DNA from: Rhizobiales bacterium 2SD
Lineage (GTDB): Bacteria > Pseudomonadota > Alphaproteobacteria > Rhizobiales > Beijerinckiaceae
Assembly (NCBI GenBank): GCA_005502805.1
Contig: SCMY01000002.1
Span: 62,001 to 126,000 of the forward strand
Direction: 5' to 3'
Length of the DNA: 64,000 bases
Shown here: one piece after another, positions 49,217 through 60,214 of the stretch
How the letters are laid out: every line of letters starts with the position of its first letter
Numbering within the stretch: position 1 is the first letter of the stretch
The notes under the pieces: generated by a model
Database searches by the model: none
The model's input: only the letters and a program-made list of their open reading frames with translations
Told to the model about the DNA's origin: nothing
Position numbers and translations under genes: made by a program

Positions 49217-51049
49217 ATGACCGATTCCCATCCAGTCTGCCGCTTCCAGTCCTTCTCCGAGCCGAGCGATCCGTCGCAGGTCGCGCCGCGCGTCGCTTCC
49301 TTGCGCGCCGCTTTGGCCAAGCAGGGCCTCGACGGCTTCATCATCCCGCGCGCCGACGAGCACCAGGGCGAGTATGTACCCGCCCATATGGCACGCCTCG
49401 CCTGGCTGACCGGCTTCACCGGCTCGGCCGGCCATGCGGTCGTGCTCGCCGACAAGGCGGCGCTGATCGTCGACGGCCGCTACACCATCCAGTCCGCCGC
49501 GCAGACCGACACCAGCGTCGTGACGCCGACCAAGATGGAAGAGACCCCGCTCGACAAATGGGTCGAGACCAATCTGCCGGCCGGCGGCAAGCTCGGCTAC
49601 GATCCCTGGCTCCACACCGTCGACGGCGTCGCAAAACTGGAGAAGGCGGTCTCGGTGGCCGGCGGCATGCTCGTTCCTGTGACGCCGAACCCGATCGACG
49701 CGCTCTGGAGCGACCGCCCTGCCCCGCCGATTGCCCCGGTCAAGGCGCATCCGGCCGCCTATGCCGGCGAGAGCAGCGCCGACAAGCTCGCCCGCATCCA
49801 GCAGGAACTGGCCAAGGCCAAGGTCGACGCGCTCGTGCTGTCCGATCCGCACGCGCTCGCCTGGACCTTCAACATCCGCGGCGGCGATGTCGAGCACACG
49901 CCGCTGCCGCTCGGCTATGCCATCGTCCCGCGCGAGGGCCGCCCGACCGTCTTCCTGGCGCCCGAGAAGATCACCAACGAGGCCGGCGACGCCATCGGCG
50001 CACTCGGCGAGATCGCCCCGCCGCAGGCACTGGAGCAGCAGCTCAAGGCGCTCGGCGCGGCCAAGGCCAAGGTCCGGCTCGATTCGGCGACCGCCGCCTC
50101 GGCACTCGCGACGCTGATCCGCGATGCTGGCGGCACGCCTGAAGCCGGCACCGACCCGATCGCCCTGATGAAGGCGAGGAAGAACGAGGCGGAGCTCGCC
50201 GGCAGCCGCCGGGCGCATTTGCGCGATGGCGCAGCGATCGTCCGTTTCCTGTCCTGGCTGGCGCGCGAGGCGCCCAAGGGCGGCCTGACCGAGATCGACG
50301 CCGTCGCGGCGCTGGAGGCCGAGCGGCTGAAGACCGGCGAACTGCGTGATGTCTCCTTCACCACCATCGCCGGCGCCGGCCCGAACGCGGCGCTGCCCCA
50401 CTATCGCGTTACCGAATCGAGCAACCGCAAGATCGAGCCTGGCATCTTCCTGGTCGATTCCGGCGGGCAGTACGAGGACGGCACCACCGACATCACCCGC
50501 ACCATGGCGGTCGGTGAGCCGAGCGCCGAGATGCGCGACCGCTATACCCGCGTGCTCAAGGGTCATCTCGCCATCTCGCGCGCAGTCTTCCCGAAGGGGA
50601 CGTCAGGCGCCCAGCTCGACGCCTTCGCCCGCGCCCCGCTCTGGCAGGCCGGGCTCGATTTCGACCACGGCACCGGCCATGGCGTCGGCAGCTATCTCTC
50701 GGTGCATGAGGGGCCGCAGCGCCTCTCCAAACTTGGCACCACCCCGCTCGAGCCCGGCATGATCCTCTCGAACGAGCCCGGCTACTACAAGGAAGGCGCC
50801 TACGGCATCCGCATCGAGAACCTGATCGTGGTCGAGGAGCGGGTTATCCCGGGAGGCGACCGCACCATGTACGGTTTCGAGACGGTGACCTGGTGCCCCT
50901 ATGAGCGGGCGCTGATCGATCTCTCGCTGCTCGACGAGGGCGAGATCGCCTGGATCAACGCCTATCACGCGCAGGTCTGGAGCAATCTCGCGCCACTGGT
51001 CGAGGGCGAGGCGAAGGCCTGGCTGGAGCAGGCGTGCCTGCCGTTGTGA
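49217..51049 (+). CDS. Xaa-Pro aminopeptidase, long (three-domain) form
   Basis: This 610-residue M24B metallopeptidase removes N-terminal residues before proline. Two creatinase-like N domains (about 20-160 and 165-320) precede the catalytic domain. The dimetal ligands are the two aspartates in FLVDSGGQYEDGTTDITRT near 410-428, the histidine in FDHGTGHGVGSYLSVHEGP near 475-493, and glutamates in SNEPGYYKEGAYGIRIEN and in FETVTWCPYERALID. All are present. The ~600-residue length with an extra N domain matches the eukaryote-like long form. It is convergent with the CysK-like gene across a repeat. Confidence 0.95.
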   Translation: MTDSHPVCRFQSFSEPSDPSQVAPRVASLRAALAKQGLDGFIIPRADEHQGEYVPAHMARLAWLTGFTGSAGHAVVLADKAALIVDGRYTIQSAAQTDTSVVTPTKMEETPLDKWVETNLPAGGKLGYDPWLHTVDGVAKLEKAVSVAGGMLVPVTPNPIDALWSDRPAPPIAPVKAHPAAYAGESSADKLARIQQELAKAKVDALVLSDPHALAWTFNIRGGDVEHTPLPLGYAIVPREGRPTVFLAPEKITNEAGDAIGALGEIAPPQALEQQLKALGAAKAKVRLDSATAASALATLIRDAGGTPEAGTDPIALMKARKNEAELAGSRRAHLRDGAAIVRFLSWLAREAPKGGLTEIDAVAALEAERLKTGELRDVSFTTIAGAGPNAALPHYRVTESSNRKIEPGIFLVDSGGQYEDGTTDITRTMAVGEPSAEMRDRYTRVLKGHLAISRAVFPKGTSGAQLDAFARAPLWQAGLDFDHGTGHGVGSYLSVHEGPQRLSKLGTTPLEPGMILSNEPGYYKEGAYGIRIENLIVVEERVIPGGDRTMYGFETVTWCPYERALIDLSLLDEGEIAWINAYHAQVWSNLAPLVEGEAKAWLEQACLPL

Positions 51050-51058
51050 CAGTAGCCT

Positions 51059-51195
51059 CCTTCTCCCCTCGGGGGAGAAGGTCCCGGCAGGGGGATGAGG
51101 GCGGTACGACCGGGTGAAACGAGGACAGGCCGAGCCTGTTCTCCCCTCATCCGTCAGCGCTTCGCGCTGCTACCTTCTCTCCCGAGGGGAGAAGG
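51059..51195. repeat. Inverted-arm intergenic repeat (family B, copy 2)
   Basis: The left arm reads CCTTCTCCCCTCGGGGGAGA followed by AGG..GGGGGATGAGGGCGG; the right arm reads CTCCCCTCATCC and ends TCTCCCGAGGGGAGAAGG. The arms are inverted relative to each other, each with its own small palindrome, as in copy 1 at 1039-1248, but without a family A insert. It separates two convergent genes and may serve as a bidirectional terminator. Confidence 0.75.
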
Positions 51196-51204
51196 AAGAA
51201 CCCG

Positions 51205-52167
51205 TCACTCCCACAAATCGGTCGACAGATACTTCAGCCCGGAATCGCAGACGATGACGGCAATCGTCTTGCCCGCCTCAGCTCCACGCAGGAGCTGCAG
51301 CGCCGCCGCGACATTCGCCCCGGCCGAGAAGCCGCCGAAAATCCCCTCAAACCGCGCCAGCAGCCGCGTCGTCTCGCGCGCCTCCTCGCCCGTCACCTGC
51401 AGATAGCCGTCGACCGGCAGGTCCCTGAGGAAGGCGAGATCGGCCATCGAATAGCCACCACCCTGGATCGGATGATCAGGCCTGGCCACTGCCTCGCCCG
51501 CCGCAGCCGCGGCCCCGGCCGGCTCGACGACATAGCAGCGCACAGCCGGGCTGCGCTCCTTCAGCGCCCTGGTCACGCCGGCATAGCTGCCGCCGGAGCC
51601 GATGAAGTCGACGAACGCGTCGATGGTCCCGCTGCTTTGCTCCCAGAGTTCCGGCCCGGTCGTGCGGTAATGCGCCAGCCAGTTGCCGTCGCGGTGGAAC
51701 TGGTCGGCCCGGAAGGCGCCGCGTTCCTGCGTGATCCGCTTCGCCTCTTGGTCGACGAGTTCGAGATCGCCCCCCGAGACCTGGCCCGGCACCGAGCCGG
51801 GAAGCTGGTCGACCAGCACGACCTCGGCTCCGAGCGCCCGCATCATCCTGGCGCGCTCCTCGGAATTGCCCTTCGACATCACGGCGATGAAGGGATAGCC
51901 CCTGATCCCGCAGACGATCGCGAGACCGGTGCCCATATTGCCGGAGGTGAGTTCGACCACGGTCTGACCGGGCTTCAACGCCCCTGACGCTTCCGCCTCC
52001 TCGATAATGCCGAGCGCCGCCCGGTCCTTCTTCGAGAAGCCGGGATTGAGATAGTCGAGCTTGGCGAGCATGGTCCCGCTGACGCCGAGATGCCGCGTCA
52101 GCCGGTCGAGCCGGACCAGCGGCGTGTCGCCGATGGCATCGACGACGGAATTCATCACAGGGCGCAT
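51205..52167 (-). CDS. PLP-dependent cysteine-synthase-family protein
   Basis: This 320-residue fold-type II PLP enzyme of the cysteine synthase/CBS family has KLDYLNPGFSKKDRAALGII near 37, whose S-K-K-D-R carries the lysine that binds PLP. VELTSGNMGTG near 70 is the phosphate- and substrate-binding loop, and GSGGSYAGV near 190 the C-terminal PLP cradle. It resembles CysK but has a less common KKDR motif and an extended middle, so substrate may differ from O-acetylserine. GGAGG precedes the ATG. It lies 19 bases downstream of azlD on the same strand, suggesting a shared operon with an amino-acid exporter. Confidence 0.9.
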   Translation of the reverse strand: MRPVMNSVVDAIGDTPLVRLDRLTRHLGVSGTMLAKLDYLNPGFSKKDRAALGIIEEAEASGALKPGQTVVELTSGNMGTGLAIVCGIRGYPFIAVMSKGNSEERARMMRALGAEVVLVDQLPGSVPGQVSGGDLELVDQEAKRITQERGAFRADQFHRDGNWLAHYRTTGPELWEQSSGTIDAFVDFIGSGGSYAGVTRALKERSPAVRCYVVEPAGAAAAAGEAVARPDHPIQGGGYSMADLAFLRDLPVDGYLQVTGEEARETTRLLARFEGIFGGFSAGANVAAALQLLRGAEAGKTIAVIVCDSGLKYLSTDLWE

Positions 52168-52186
52168 GGCTTTCCTCCAGGCAGCG

Positions 52187-52486
52187 TTAGGCCACCATGC
52201 GCAAGGCAACCACGGTCGCGACGCCGACGGCAACCACGCCGAGCAGCGGCAAGCGCATCGCCGCGAGGCCACAGACCAGCGCCGCCACCGTCTCCGGCCA
52301 GCCCGTCGCGAGCGCGCTCGGCGCGATCACCGCAATCAATACGGCGGGCGGGATCGCATCGAAGGCGGCCTGAGCCCGAGCCGAAAGATTAAGCCGGCCA
52401 ACCAAGGCGAGGCCGGCGATGCGGGTGAGATAGGTCACCAGCGCCATGCCGAGGAAGGCGGCGAGATTGATCGGATCGAGGCTCAT
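52187..52486 (-). CDS. azlD: AzlD-type membrane subunit of branched-chain amino acid exporter
   Basis: This 99-residue protein has about four hydrophobic segments and matches the AzlD family (NLAAFLGMALVTYLTRIAGL, with IPPAVLIAVIAPSAL later). AzlD forms a two-component exporter with the AzlC protein. Its ATG overlaps the azlC stop by 4 bases. AzlCD systems export branched-chain and related amino acids. Confidence 0.92.
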   Translation of the reverse strand: MSLDPINLAAFLGMALVTYLTRIAGLALVGRLNLSARAQAAFDAIPPAVLIAVIAPSALATGWPETVAALVCGLAAMRLPLLGVVAVGVATVVALRMVA

Positions 52487-53193
52487 TCGGCCGGGCTTTC
52501 GACAGGTGTCTCGGCGAGGTCGCCGGCGGCGATCCAGGCGGCGGCGAGGCCGCAGAGCGCGCCCGCCAGCACATGCCAGGGCGGCCCGGCGAGCTTGTAG
52601 GCGAGCGCCGAGGCGATGCCGGCGGCCGCCACTGTCCAGGCCGTGACCCTGCCCTTCCAGAAGGCGGCGGTCAGCGCGATGAACAGCGCGGTGAAGGCGA
52701 AGTCGGCGCCGTAGCGCTTGGGATCGCCGAGCGCCGCGCCGATGATCGCGCCGGTGGTCGAGGTCGTCAGCCAGCCGAGGACGAACGGCACGACCATGGC
52801 GAACCAATAGGCCGGCGTCACCGGATGGCTGCGTGCCCGCTTCTCGGCCAGCGCCCAGTTCTCGTCGGCCATGTAATAGAGCCCGCCGAAGATCTGTGCT
52901 TTGGAGAAGCCTTTGAGCTTCGGCGCGATCGAGGCGCTCATCAGGATATGGCGGGCATTGATCAGCGCTGTCGAGAACACCAGCGCGAAGATCGGCGCCG
53001 GGCTCGCCCAGAGCTCGACCGCGGCGAACTGCGCCCCGCCGGCGAAGACCAGCACGCTCATCAGGAAGACTTCGAGCGGAGAGAGGCCCTTGCCGGCGGC
53101 GAGCGCGCCGAAGAGCAGGCCGATCGGCACAGCCGCCAGCGCAGCCGGCCAGATGTCGTTGAGCCCGGCGCGGGCTTCGTCTTTCCAACTCAT
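52483..53193 (-). CDS. azlC: AzlC-family exporter membrane protein
   Basis: This 236-residue AzlC protein has about six hydrophobic segments. It contains GLLFGALAAGKGLSPLEVFL near 24, VFAGGAQFAAVELW near 48 and YYMADENWALA near 110, all typical of the family. AzlC carries the main pore of the branched-chain amino acid exporter with AzlD as partner, despite databases sometimes labelling it an ABC permease. It lies 10 bases downstream of an AraC gene and overlaps azlD, so the three and probably the CysK-like gene form one operon. Confidence 0.93.
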   Translation of the reverse strand: MSWKDEARAGLNDIWPAALAAVPIGLLFGALAAGKGLSPLEVFLMSVLVFAGGAQFAAVELWASPAPIFALVFSTALINARHILMSASIAPKLKGFSKAQIFGGLYYMADENWALAEKRARSHPVTPAYWFAMVVPFVLGWLTTSTTGAIIGAALGDPKRYGADFAFTALFIALTAAFWKGRVTAWTVAAAGIASALAYKLAGPPWHVLAGALCGLAAAWIAAGDLAETPVESPAE

Positions 53194-53203
53194 GCTTTGT
53201 CCA

Positions 53204-54067
53204 TCAGCCGTGATGGGCGGCGCGGAAGACGCCCGGCGTCACGCCGAGCCTCGCCTTGAAGGCGCGGGTCAGATGCGCCTGGTCGCAGAACCCGGTAGCG
53301 GCCGCGACCGCTCCGGGGGATTCGCCGCGCCGCAAACGCTCGCGCGCGCGGCGGACGCGGACATCGACGAGATAGGCATGCGGCGTCAGCCCGGTCTCGC
53401 GCCGGAAGGCCCGGATCAGGTGATGCCGCGGCAGCCCGGAGCGCTGGGTGAGGTCGGCCAGCGACAGGTCCTCGTCATAGCGCTGCTCGAGCAGCTCCTT
53501 CGCCTGCGCGATCGGCCCGCGCTCGCGCCCGATTTCGCGGATCGAGAGGTCGGCATGGCGCGACAGGCACCGGCCATAGGCGCGCAGAAGGCCTTCCTCA
53601 CCGGCAAGGCCATCGCCGCCCTCCTCCAGCGCACGATGCGCTTCGGAGAACAAGGCAGAGCCTTCCGGGTCTTGCACGGTCGGCTCGGGAAAGAACGGGG
53701 TTCCGATCGTCTCGTCGCCGGTCAGCGAGATCGCGACCTCGCGCATCAGCTCGATGGTCGGATAGGTCATCCGGTAGCGATAGCCGCCCTCGCTCGGCGC
53801 GCCGTCATGGACGTCGAGCGGGTGGTTGAAGACGAGGTCGCCGGAGCGCGCGAAGAGCGTGCGACCGCGGGCATGCCAGAGCTCGCAGCCGGAAAGGATC
53901 GTGCCGACCGCATAGGTCTCATGGGCATGCGGCGAATAGGTGTGGGTCGAGAACCGCGCCGACAGGCATTCCAGCCCGGAGAAGCGCGCCGCCGTGAACA
54001 GGCGGGCGTGCTCGCCCTCCCGGAGCGGCATCTCTCCCAGTGCATCGCCTTGGCTGATCAAATCCAT
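53204..54067 (-). CDS. AraC-family regulator of the azlCD operon
   Basis: This 287-residue AraC-type activator has a cupin-like sensor (AHETYAVGTILSGCELWHARG, about 20-150) and a C-terminal double helix-turn-helix at about 185-285 (ADLTQRSGLPRHHLIRAFRR, GFCDQAHLTRAFKARLG). It lies 10 bases upstream of azlC in the same direction and should control the exporter operon, probably in response to the exported amino acid. The ATG at 54067 has no strong ribosome site, but the family N-terminus begins close to it. Confidence 0.9.
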   Translation of the reverse strand: MDLISQGDALGEMPLREGEHARLFTAARFSGLECLSARFSTHTYSPHAHETYAVGTILSGCELWHARGRTLFARSGDLVFNHPLDVHDGAPSEGGYRYRMTYPTIELMREVAISLTGDETIGTPFFPEPTVQDPEGSALFSEAHRALEEGGDGLAGEEGLLRAYGRCLSRHADLSIREIGRERGPIAQAKELLEQRYDEDLSLADLTQRSGLPRHHLIRAFRRETGLTPHAYLVDVRVRRARERLRRGESPGAVAAATGFCDQAHLTRAFKARLGVTPGVFRAAHHG

Positions 54068-54152
54068 GGCGCAAGATAGAGCGGAACCGCGCCTTGATGT
54101 CTTGAAGAAAAGTGATGGCGACGATCACGCGACCGTCGCCATTTAGTCGACC

Positions 54153-55364
54153 TCAGGGGCGCGGCGGCTCCTTGCCGGCGACCAGCACCAGGAGCGCGCC
54201 GGCGAGCGTCGCCACCGCCATGTAGCCGATCGGACCGAGGCCGCCGACATGGTTGACCAGCAGGCCGCCGAGCACCGCGCCGCTCGCGATCGCGACCAGG
54301 AAGGCCGCCGTCACCAGCCCGCTCGCCGATTCGGCGTGATCGGCCGCGACGCGCACCATCCAGGTCTGGAAGCCGACCGGCGCGAAGCCGAAGGCGAAGC
54401 CCCAGAGCGCCACCGCGACCCCGGCGACGATCGCCGAGGCGCCAAACTGAAGCATGACCAGCCCCAGAATGCCGATCGCCAGCGCGAAGGAGACGATCGC
54501 AAGCTTGACGCCGCGCCCCGCGACCGCCCCGCCGGCGAAGTTGCCGATGACATTGCCGAGGCCATAGCCGAGCAGCACGATAGTGATCGCCGCGACGCCG
54601 AGCTGCGGCGCATGCTCGAGGAAGGGGCGGATATAGGTGAAGCCGGTGAACTGCCCGGAGATGATGACGAGCACCGAGATCAGCATCAGCCGGATGCTCG
54701 GACGCGCGAACAGGATTCCCAGCGTGCCCAGCCGCGGCGCCGCCTGTGGCGGCAGCGGCGGCAACGTGGCCAGCAGCGCCAGCAAAGCGACGCCGGCGAG
54801 TGCGGCCGAGAGCCCGAACACCATGCGCCAGCCGATCAGGGAATCGAGATAGGCCCCAAGCGGACCGCCGCCGATGAAGGCGGCCGAGACCCCGGCCGAG
54901 ATCAGCGCCAGCGCCCGCGGCACGGATTGCGCCGGCACCAGCCGCAGCGTCAGCGCCGGCGCCATCGACCAGAAGCCGCCGAGCGCGAGGCCGAGCAGGA
55001 AGCGTGCCGCCAGCAGCATGGCAAAGCCATTGGCCAGCGCCGTGACCAGGCTCGACAGAGCGAGCAGCGACAGAAGCGACCAGAGCACCAGGCGCCGATC
55101 GAAGCGGCTGGTGACGATCGGGGTGAAGATGGCGGCGGCGACGCCGACCAGCGAGGTCACCGTGACGGTCTGACCGGCAGCGCCGACACTGATCGAGAGA
55201 TCGGCGGCGATCGAGGTCAGGACGCTGGCGGGCAGGAATTCGGCGCTGACCAGCGCGAACACGCCCATGGAAAGGGCGAAGACCGCAGGCCAGGCGGCCA
55301 TGCGCTCTTCGGGCACGATGCCGACGAGCTCGGCATCGGCTGTGGCTGACAAGGAATCCGACAT
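54153..55364 (-). CDS. MFS exporter, DHA1-type
   Basis: This 403-residue major facilitator has 12 hydrophobic segments. Features are VSAEFLPASVLTSIAADLSISVG near 45, RFLLGLALGGFWSMAPALT near 125 with the DHA1 motif C region, and SRFDRRLVLWSL after TM2. These fit NepI/YdhP-like drug or sugar/nucleoside exporters. I chose the ATG at 55364 because GGAG lies 6 bases upstream; an ATG 12 codons earlier lacks a ribosome site. An AraC-type regulator is divergent, 83 bases away, and probably controls it. Confidence 0.92.
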   Translation of the reverse strand: MSDSLSATADAELVGIVPEERMAAWPAVFALSMGVFALVSAEFLPASVLTSIAADLSISVGAAGQTVTVTSLVGVAAAIFTPIVTSRFDRRLVLWSLLSLLALSSLVTALANGFAMLLAARFLLGLALGGFWSMAPALTLRLVPAQSVPRALALISAGVSAAFIGGGPLGAYLDSLIGWRMVFGLSAALAGVALLALLATLPPLPPQAAPRLGTLGILFARPSIRLMLISVLVIISGQFTGFTYIRPFLEHAPQLGVAAITIVLLGYGLGNVIGNFAGGAVAGRGVKLAIVSFALAIGILGLVMLQFGASAIVAGVAVALWGFAFGFAPVGFQTWMVRVAADHAESASGLVTAAFLVAIASGAVLGGLLVNHVGGLGPIGYMAVATLAGALLVLVAGKEPPRP

Positions 55365-55447
55365 CGGATGCTCCAAAAAAGACCGGAGAAGTTCGGACAC
55401 CGGAGTTAGGCGTGACCGGCCGGAGCTTCCATGCTAGAAAACCCGAT

Positions 55448-56467
55448 ATGCTTGACCAATCGTCCAGAAGATCGGGACCGGACCCGCTGACCGAGATGCT
55501 CCGCGGCCTCCGGCTCGAAGGCGTAGACTACGCCCGCTACCAGATGACGACGCCCTGGTGCCTGCTGTTCCCGGCCCAGCCGGCGGCGCGCCTGCATTTC
55601 ATGGCCGAGCAGGGCTGCTGGCTGCGCACGCCCGAGGGCGAGTGGTGCCGGCTCGAACAGGGCGATGCCGTGTTGATGCCGCGCGGCGTCGAGCATGCGC
55701 TCGCCAGCGAGCCCGGCCTCTCGGCGAAACCGATTGGCCACTGCGCCTTCCAGCATTGCTGCGGCGAGATCGCCGAGGCGCGCGGCGGGGCGGGAGAAGG
55801 CGACGCGACCTTGTTCTTCAGCGCCAGCCTCTGCTTCAACGTCGACTCGCAGCATCCGATGCTCAGGATGATGCCGGAATTGATGTGGGTGCATGAGATG
55901 GCGGTGGCCGAGCCGGCGATCCCGGCCCTGCTGACCACCATGGCCTGCGAACTCACGCTCGACCGCGTCGGCGCCGGCGGCATCCTCACCCGGTTGGCCG
56001 ACGTCGTCGCCGCCGCCCTGATCCGCTCCTGGGTCGAGCGTGGCTGCGGCAGTGCTACCGGCTGGGTCGCCGCCGCCCGCGACCCCGATATCGGCCGCGT
56101 CCTCGCCGCGATCCATCTCAACCCCAGCGAGGACTGGACGGTCGATGCCCTCGCCAAGGTGATGCATGCCTCCCGTTCCGCCTTCGCCGAGCGCTTCGCC
56201 AGCATCGTCGGCGAGACGCCGGCCCGCTATGTCCTGCAGGTCCAGATGCATCAGGCCAGGCAATGGCTGGAGCGCGACCGGATGCGGATCTCGGCCGTGG
56301 CGCGCCGCCTCGGCTACGATTCGGAGGCCTCGTTCAGCCGCGCCTTCAAGCGCGTGATCGGCAAGCCGCCGAGCCATTTCCGCAATACCGAGCCGCCGAT
56401 CCGCGCGACGCGGCCGGTCGACGCCTCCCCTGCCAGCAACATCCCCGCGCGTATCACCGACCACTGA
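55448..56467 (+). CDS. AraC-family regulator with cupin_6 sensor
   Basis: This 339-residue regulator has an N-terminal cupin (LRLEGVDYARYQMTTPWCLL, with LEQGDAVLMPRGVEHAL near 95), as in AraC_binding/Cupin_6 regulators, and a C-terminal helix-turn-helix at about 225-320 (ALAKVMHASRSAFAERFASI, GYDSEASFSRAFKR). Relatives often regulate adjacent exporters or oxidoreductases. It is divergent from an MFS exporter gene. I prefer ATG at 55448; a GTG 12 codons upstream is in frame but reaches into the exporter promoter. Confidence 0.9.
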   Translation: MLDQSSRRSGPDPLTEMLRGLRLEGVDYARYQMTTPWCLLFPAQPAARLHFMAEQGCWLRTPEGEWCRLEQGDAVLMPRGVEHALASEPGLSAKPIGHCAFQHCCGEIAEARGGAGEGDATLFFSASLCFNVDSQHPMLRMMPELMWVHEMAVAEPAIPALLTTMACELTLDRVGAGGILTRLADVVAAALIRSWVERGCGSATGWVAAARDPDIGRVLAAIHLNPSEDWTVDALAKVMHASRSAFAERFASIVGETPARYVLQVQMHQARQWLERDRMRISAVARRLGYDSEASFSRAFKRVIGKPPSHFRNTEPPIRATRPVDASPASNIPARITDH

Positions 56468-56492
56468 CCGCCACGCCTTCGACGGAACGACC

Positions 56493-57728
56493 ATGAGCAT
56501 CCGCCAGCAATTGATTGAGCGCTTCTTCCGCTATGCCGCGGTCACCAGCCAGAGCGACATCAGGGCGACGACGCTGCCGAGCACGCCGGGCCAGCAGCGC
56601 CTCGCCGAATTGCTAGCTGACGATTTACGTGCGCTCAGCCTCGACGATGTCGTCATCGACGAGCGCGCCACCGTCACGGCGCTGAAGCGCGGCACCGTGC
56701 CTGGCGCACCGAAGATCGGCTTCATCGCCCATCTCGACACCTTCGACGCCGGCCTCTCGCCCGATATCCGCCCACAGCTCCTGCGCTTCGAGGGCAAGGA
56801 CCTCTGCCTCAACCGCGAGCAGGACATCTGGCTGCGCGTCGCCGAGCATCCGCAACTGCGCGATTGGCAGGGCGCCGACATCATCGCCAGCGACGGCACC
56901 AGCGTGCTCGGCGCCGACAACAAGGCGGCGATCACGGTGATCATGACCCTGCTCGCAAACCTCAGGCCGGAGGACAGGCATGGCGACATCGCCGTCGCCT
57001 TCGTCCCCGACGAGGAGATCGGCCTGCGCGGCGCCAAGGTCCTCGACCTCGCCCGCTTCCCTTGCGATTTCGCCTATACGATCGATTGCTGCGAGCTCGG
57101 CGAGGTCGTGATCGAGAACTTCAACGCCGCCGCTGTCGAGATCAGCCTGACCGGCGTCAGCACCCATCCGATGTCGGCCAAGGGCGTATTGGTGAACCCG
57201 GTGCTGATGGCGCAGGACTTCATCAGCCGCTTCGACCGGGCTGAGACGCCGGAGAACACCGAGGGGCGCGAAGGCTATGTCTGGTTCAACGCCATCACAG
57301 CCAATGCCAGCGAAGCGAAGCTTGGGGCGCTGATCCGCGATTTCGACAAGGAACGCTTCGAGGCGCGCAAGCGTCGCTTCAGCGAGGTCACTGCCGAGAT
57401 CGCCGCGCTCTATCCGACCGGCCGGGTCGAGTGCGTGGTCAGCGACACCTATGGCAACATCCATGCCAGCCTGGGCGACGACCAGCGCCCGGTGGACTTG
57501 CTCTTCGGCGCGCTGGAGGCGCTGCAGATCAGGAAGAAGCAGATCCCGATGCGCGGCGGCACCGACGGCGCGGCGCTCTCGGCCCGCGGCCTGCCGACGC
57601 CGAACTTCTTCACCGGCGCCTACAATTTCCACTCGCGCTACGAGTTCCTGCCGGTCCCTGCCTTCGAGAAGTCCTACGAGGTGGCGCGGATGATCTGCAC
57701 GCTGGCGGCAGAGAAATCTTCAACCTAG
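56493..57728 (+). CDS. pepT: Peptidase T (tripeptide aminopeptidase)
   Basis: This 411-residue M20-family zinc peptidase cleaves the N-terminal residue from tripeptides. Metal and catalytic segments are GFIAHLDTFDAG near 75 (HxD), LGADNKAAI near 140, PDEEIGLRGA near 172 with the catalytic Glu-Glu, and DCCELGEVVIENF near 197. VSTHPMSAKG near 220 belongs to the dimerisation domain, and FTGAYNFHSRYEFLPV near 375 closes the site with its histidine. All residues are present. Its end is separated from convergent ligA by a palindromic repeat. Confidence 0.95.
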   Translation: MSIRQQLIERFFRYAAVTSQSDIRATTLPSTPGQQRLAELLADDLRALSLDDVVIDERATVTALKRGTVPGAPKIGFIAHLDTFDAGLSPDIRPQLLRFEGKDLCLNREQDIWLRVAEHPQLRDWQGADIIASDGTSVLGADNKAAITVIMTLLANLRPEDRHGDIAVAFVPDEEIGLRGAKVLDLARFPCDFAYTIDCCELGEVVIENFNAAAVEISLTGVSTHPMSAKGVLVNPVLMAQDFISRFDRAETPENTEGREGYVWFNAITANASEAKLGALIRDFDKERFEARKRRFSEVTAEIAALYPTGRVECVVSDTYGNIHASLGDDQRPVDLLFGALEALQIRKKQIPMRGGTDGAALSARGLPTPNFFTGAYNFHSRYEFLPVPAFEKSYEVARMICTLAAEKSST

Positions 57729-57734
57729 TTCCAT

Positions 57735-57846
57735 GTCATCCCGGACAAGCGGCGTAGCCGCGCCGATCCGGGATCCATTCCTGAACCTCCATCGGAAAGG
57801 CTCAGGAATGGATCCCGGGTCTCCGCTTCGCTGCGCCCGGGATGAC
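57735..57846. repeat. Palindromic intergenic repeat (family C)
   Basis: The ends GTCATCCCGG (57735-57744) and CCGGGATGAC (57837-57846) are inverted, with inner inverted arms GGATCCATTCCTGA and TCAGGAATGGATCC. The 112-base element lies between convergent pepT and ligA and can form a long stem, fitting a bidirectional terminator. Such GTCATCCCGG elements are widespread between genes of alphaproteobacteria. Confidence 0.85.
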
Positions 57847-57871
57847 CAGATTTCTGTGACCGACAGAAAAC

Positions 57872-60031
<2,160 letters not shown>

Positions 60032-60214
60032 CTAGTTCAGGGGAGGTTTCCTGCGAAGCGCCTGTTTCACGATTTGGGTACGCCGATTTGTGGCAGGAGC
60101 CGGTCGGGTGTAGGCTTTCCCCGCTGAAATGGATGCTCGACGCCTCGCAGGTCTTGACCGGAGGATCGCGTCAGGACCGCCAAGGCGAACCGGGCCGCAA
60201 CCGGGAAGAACGCC

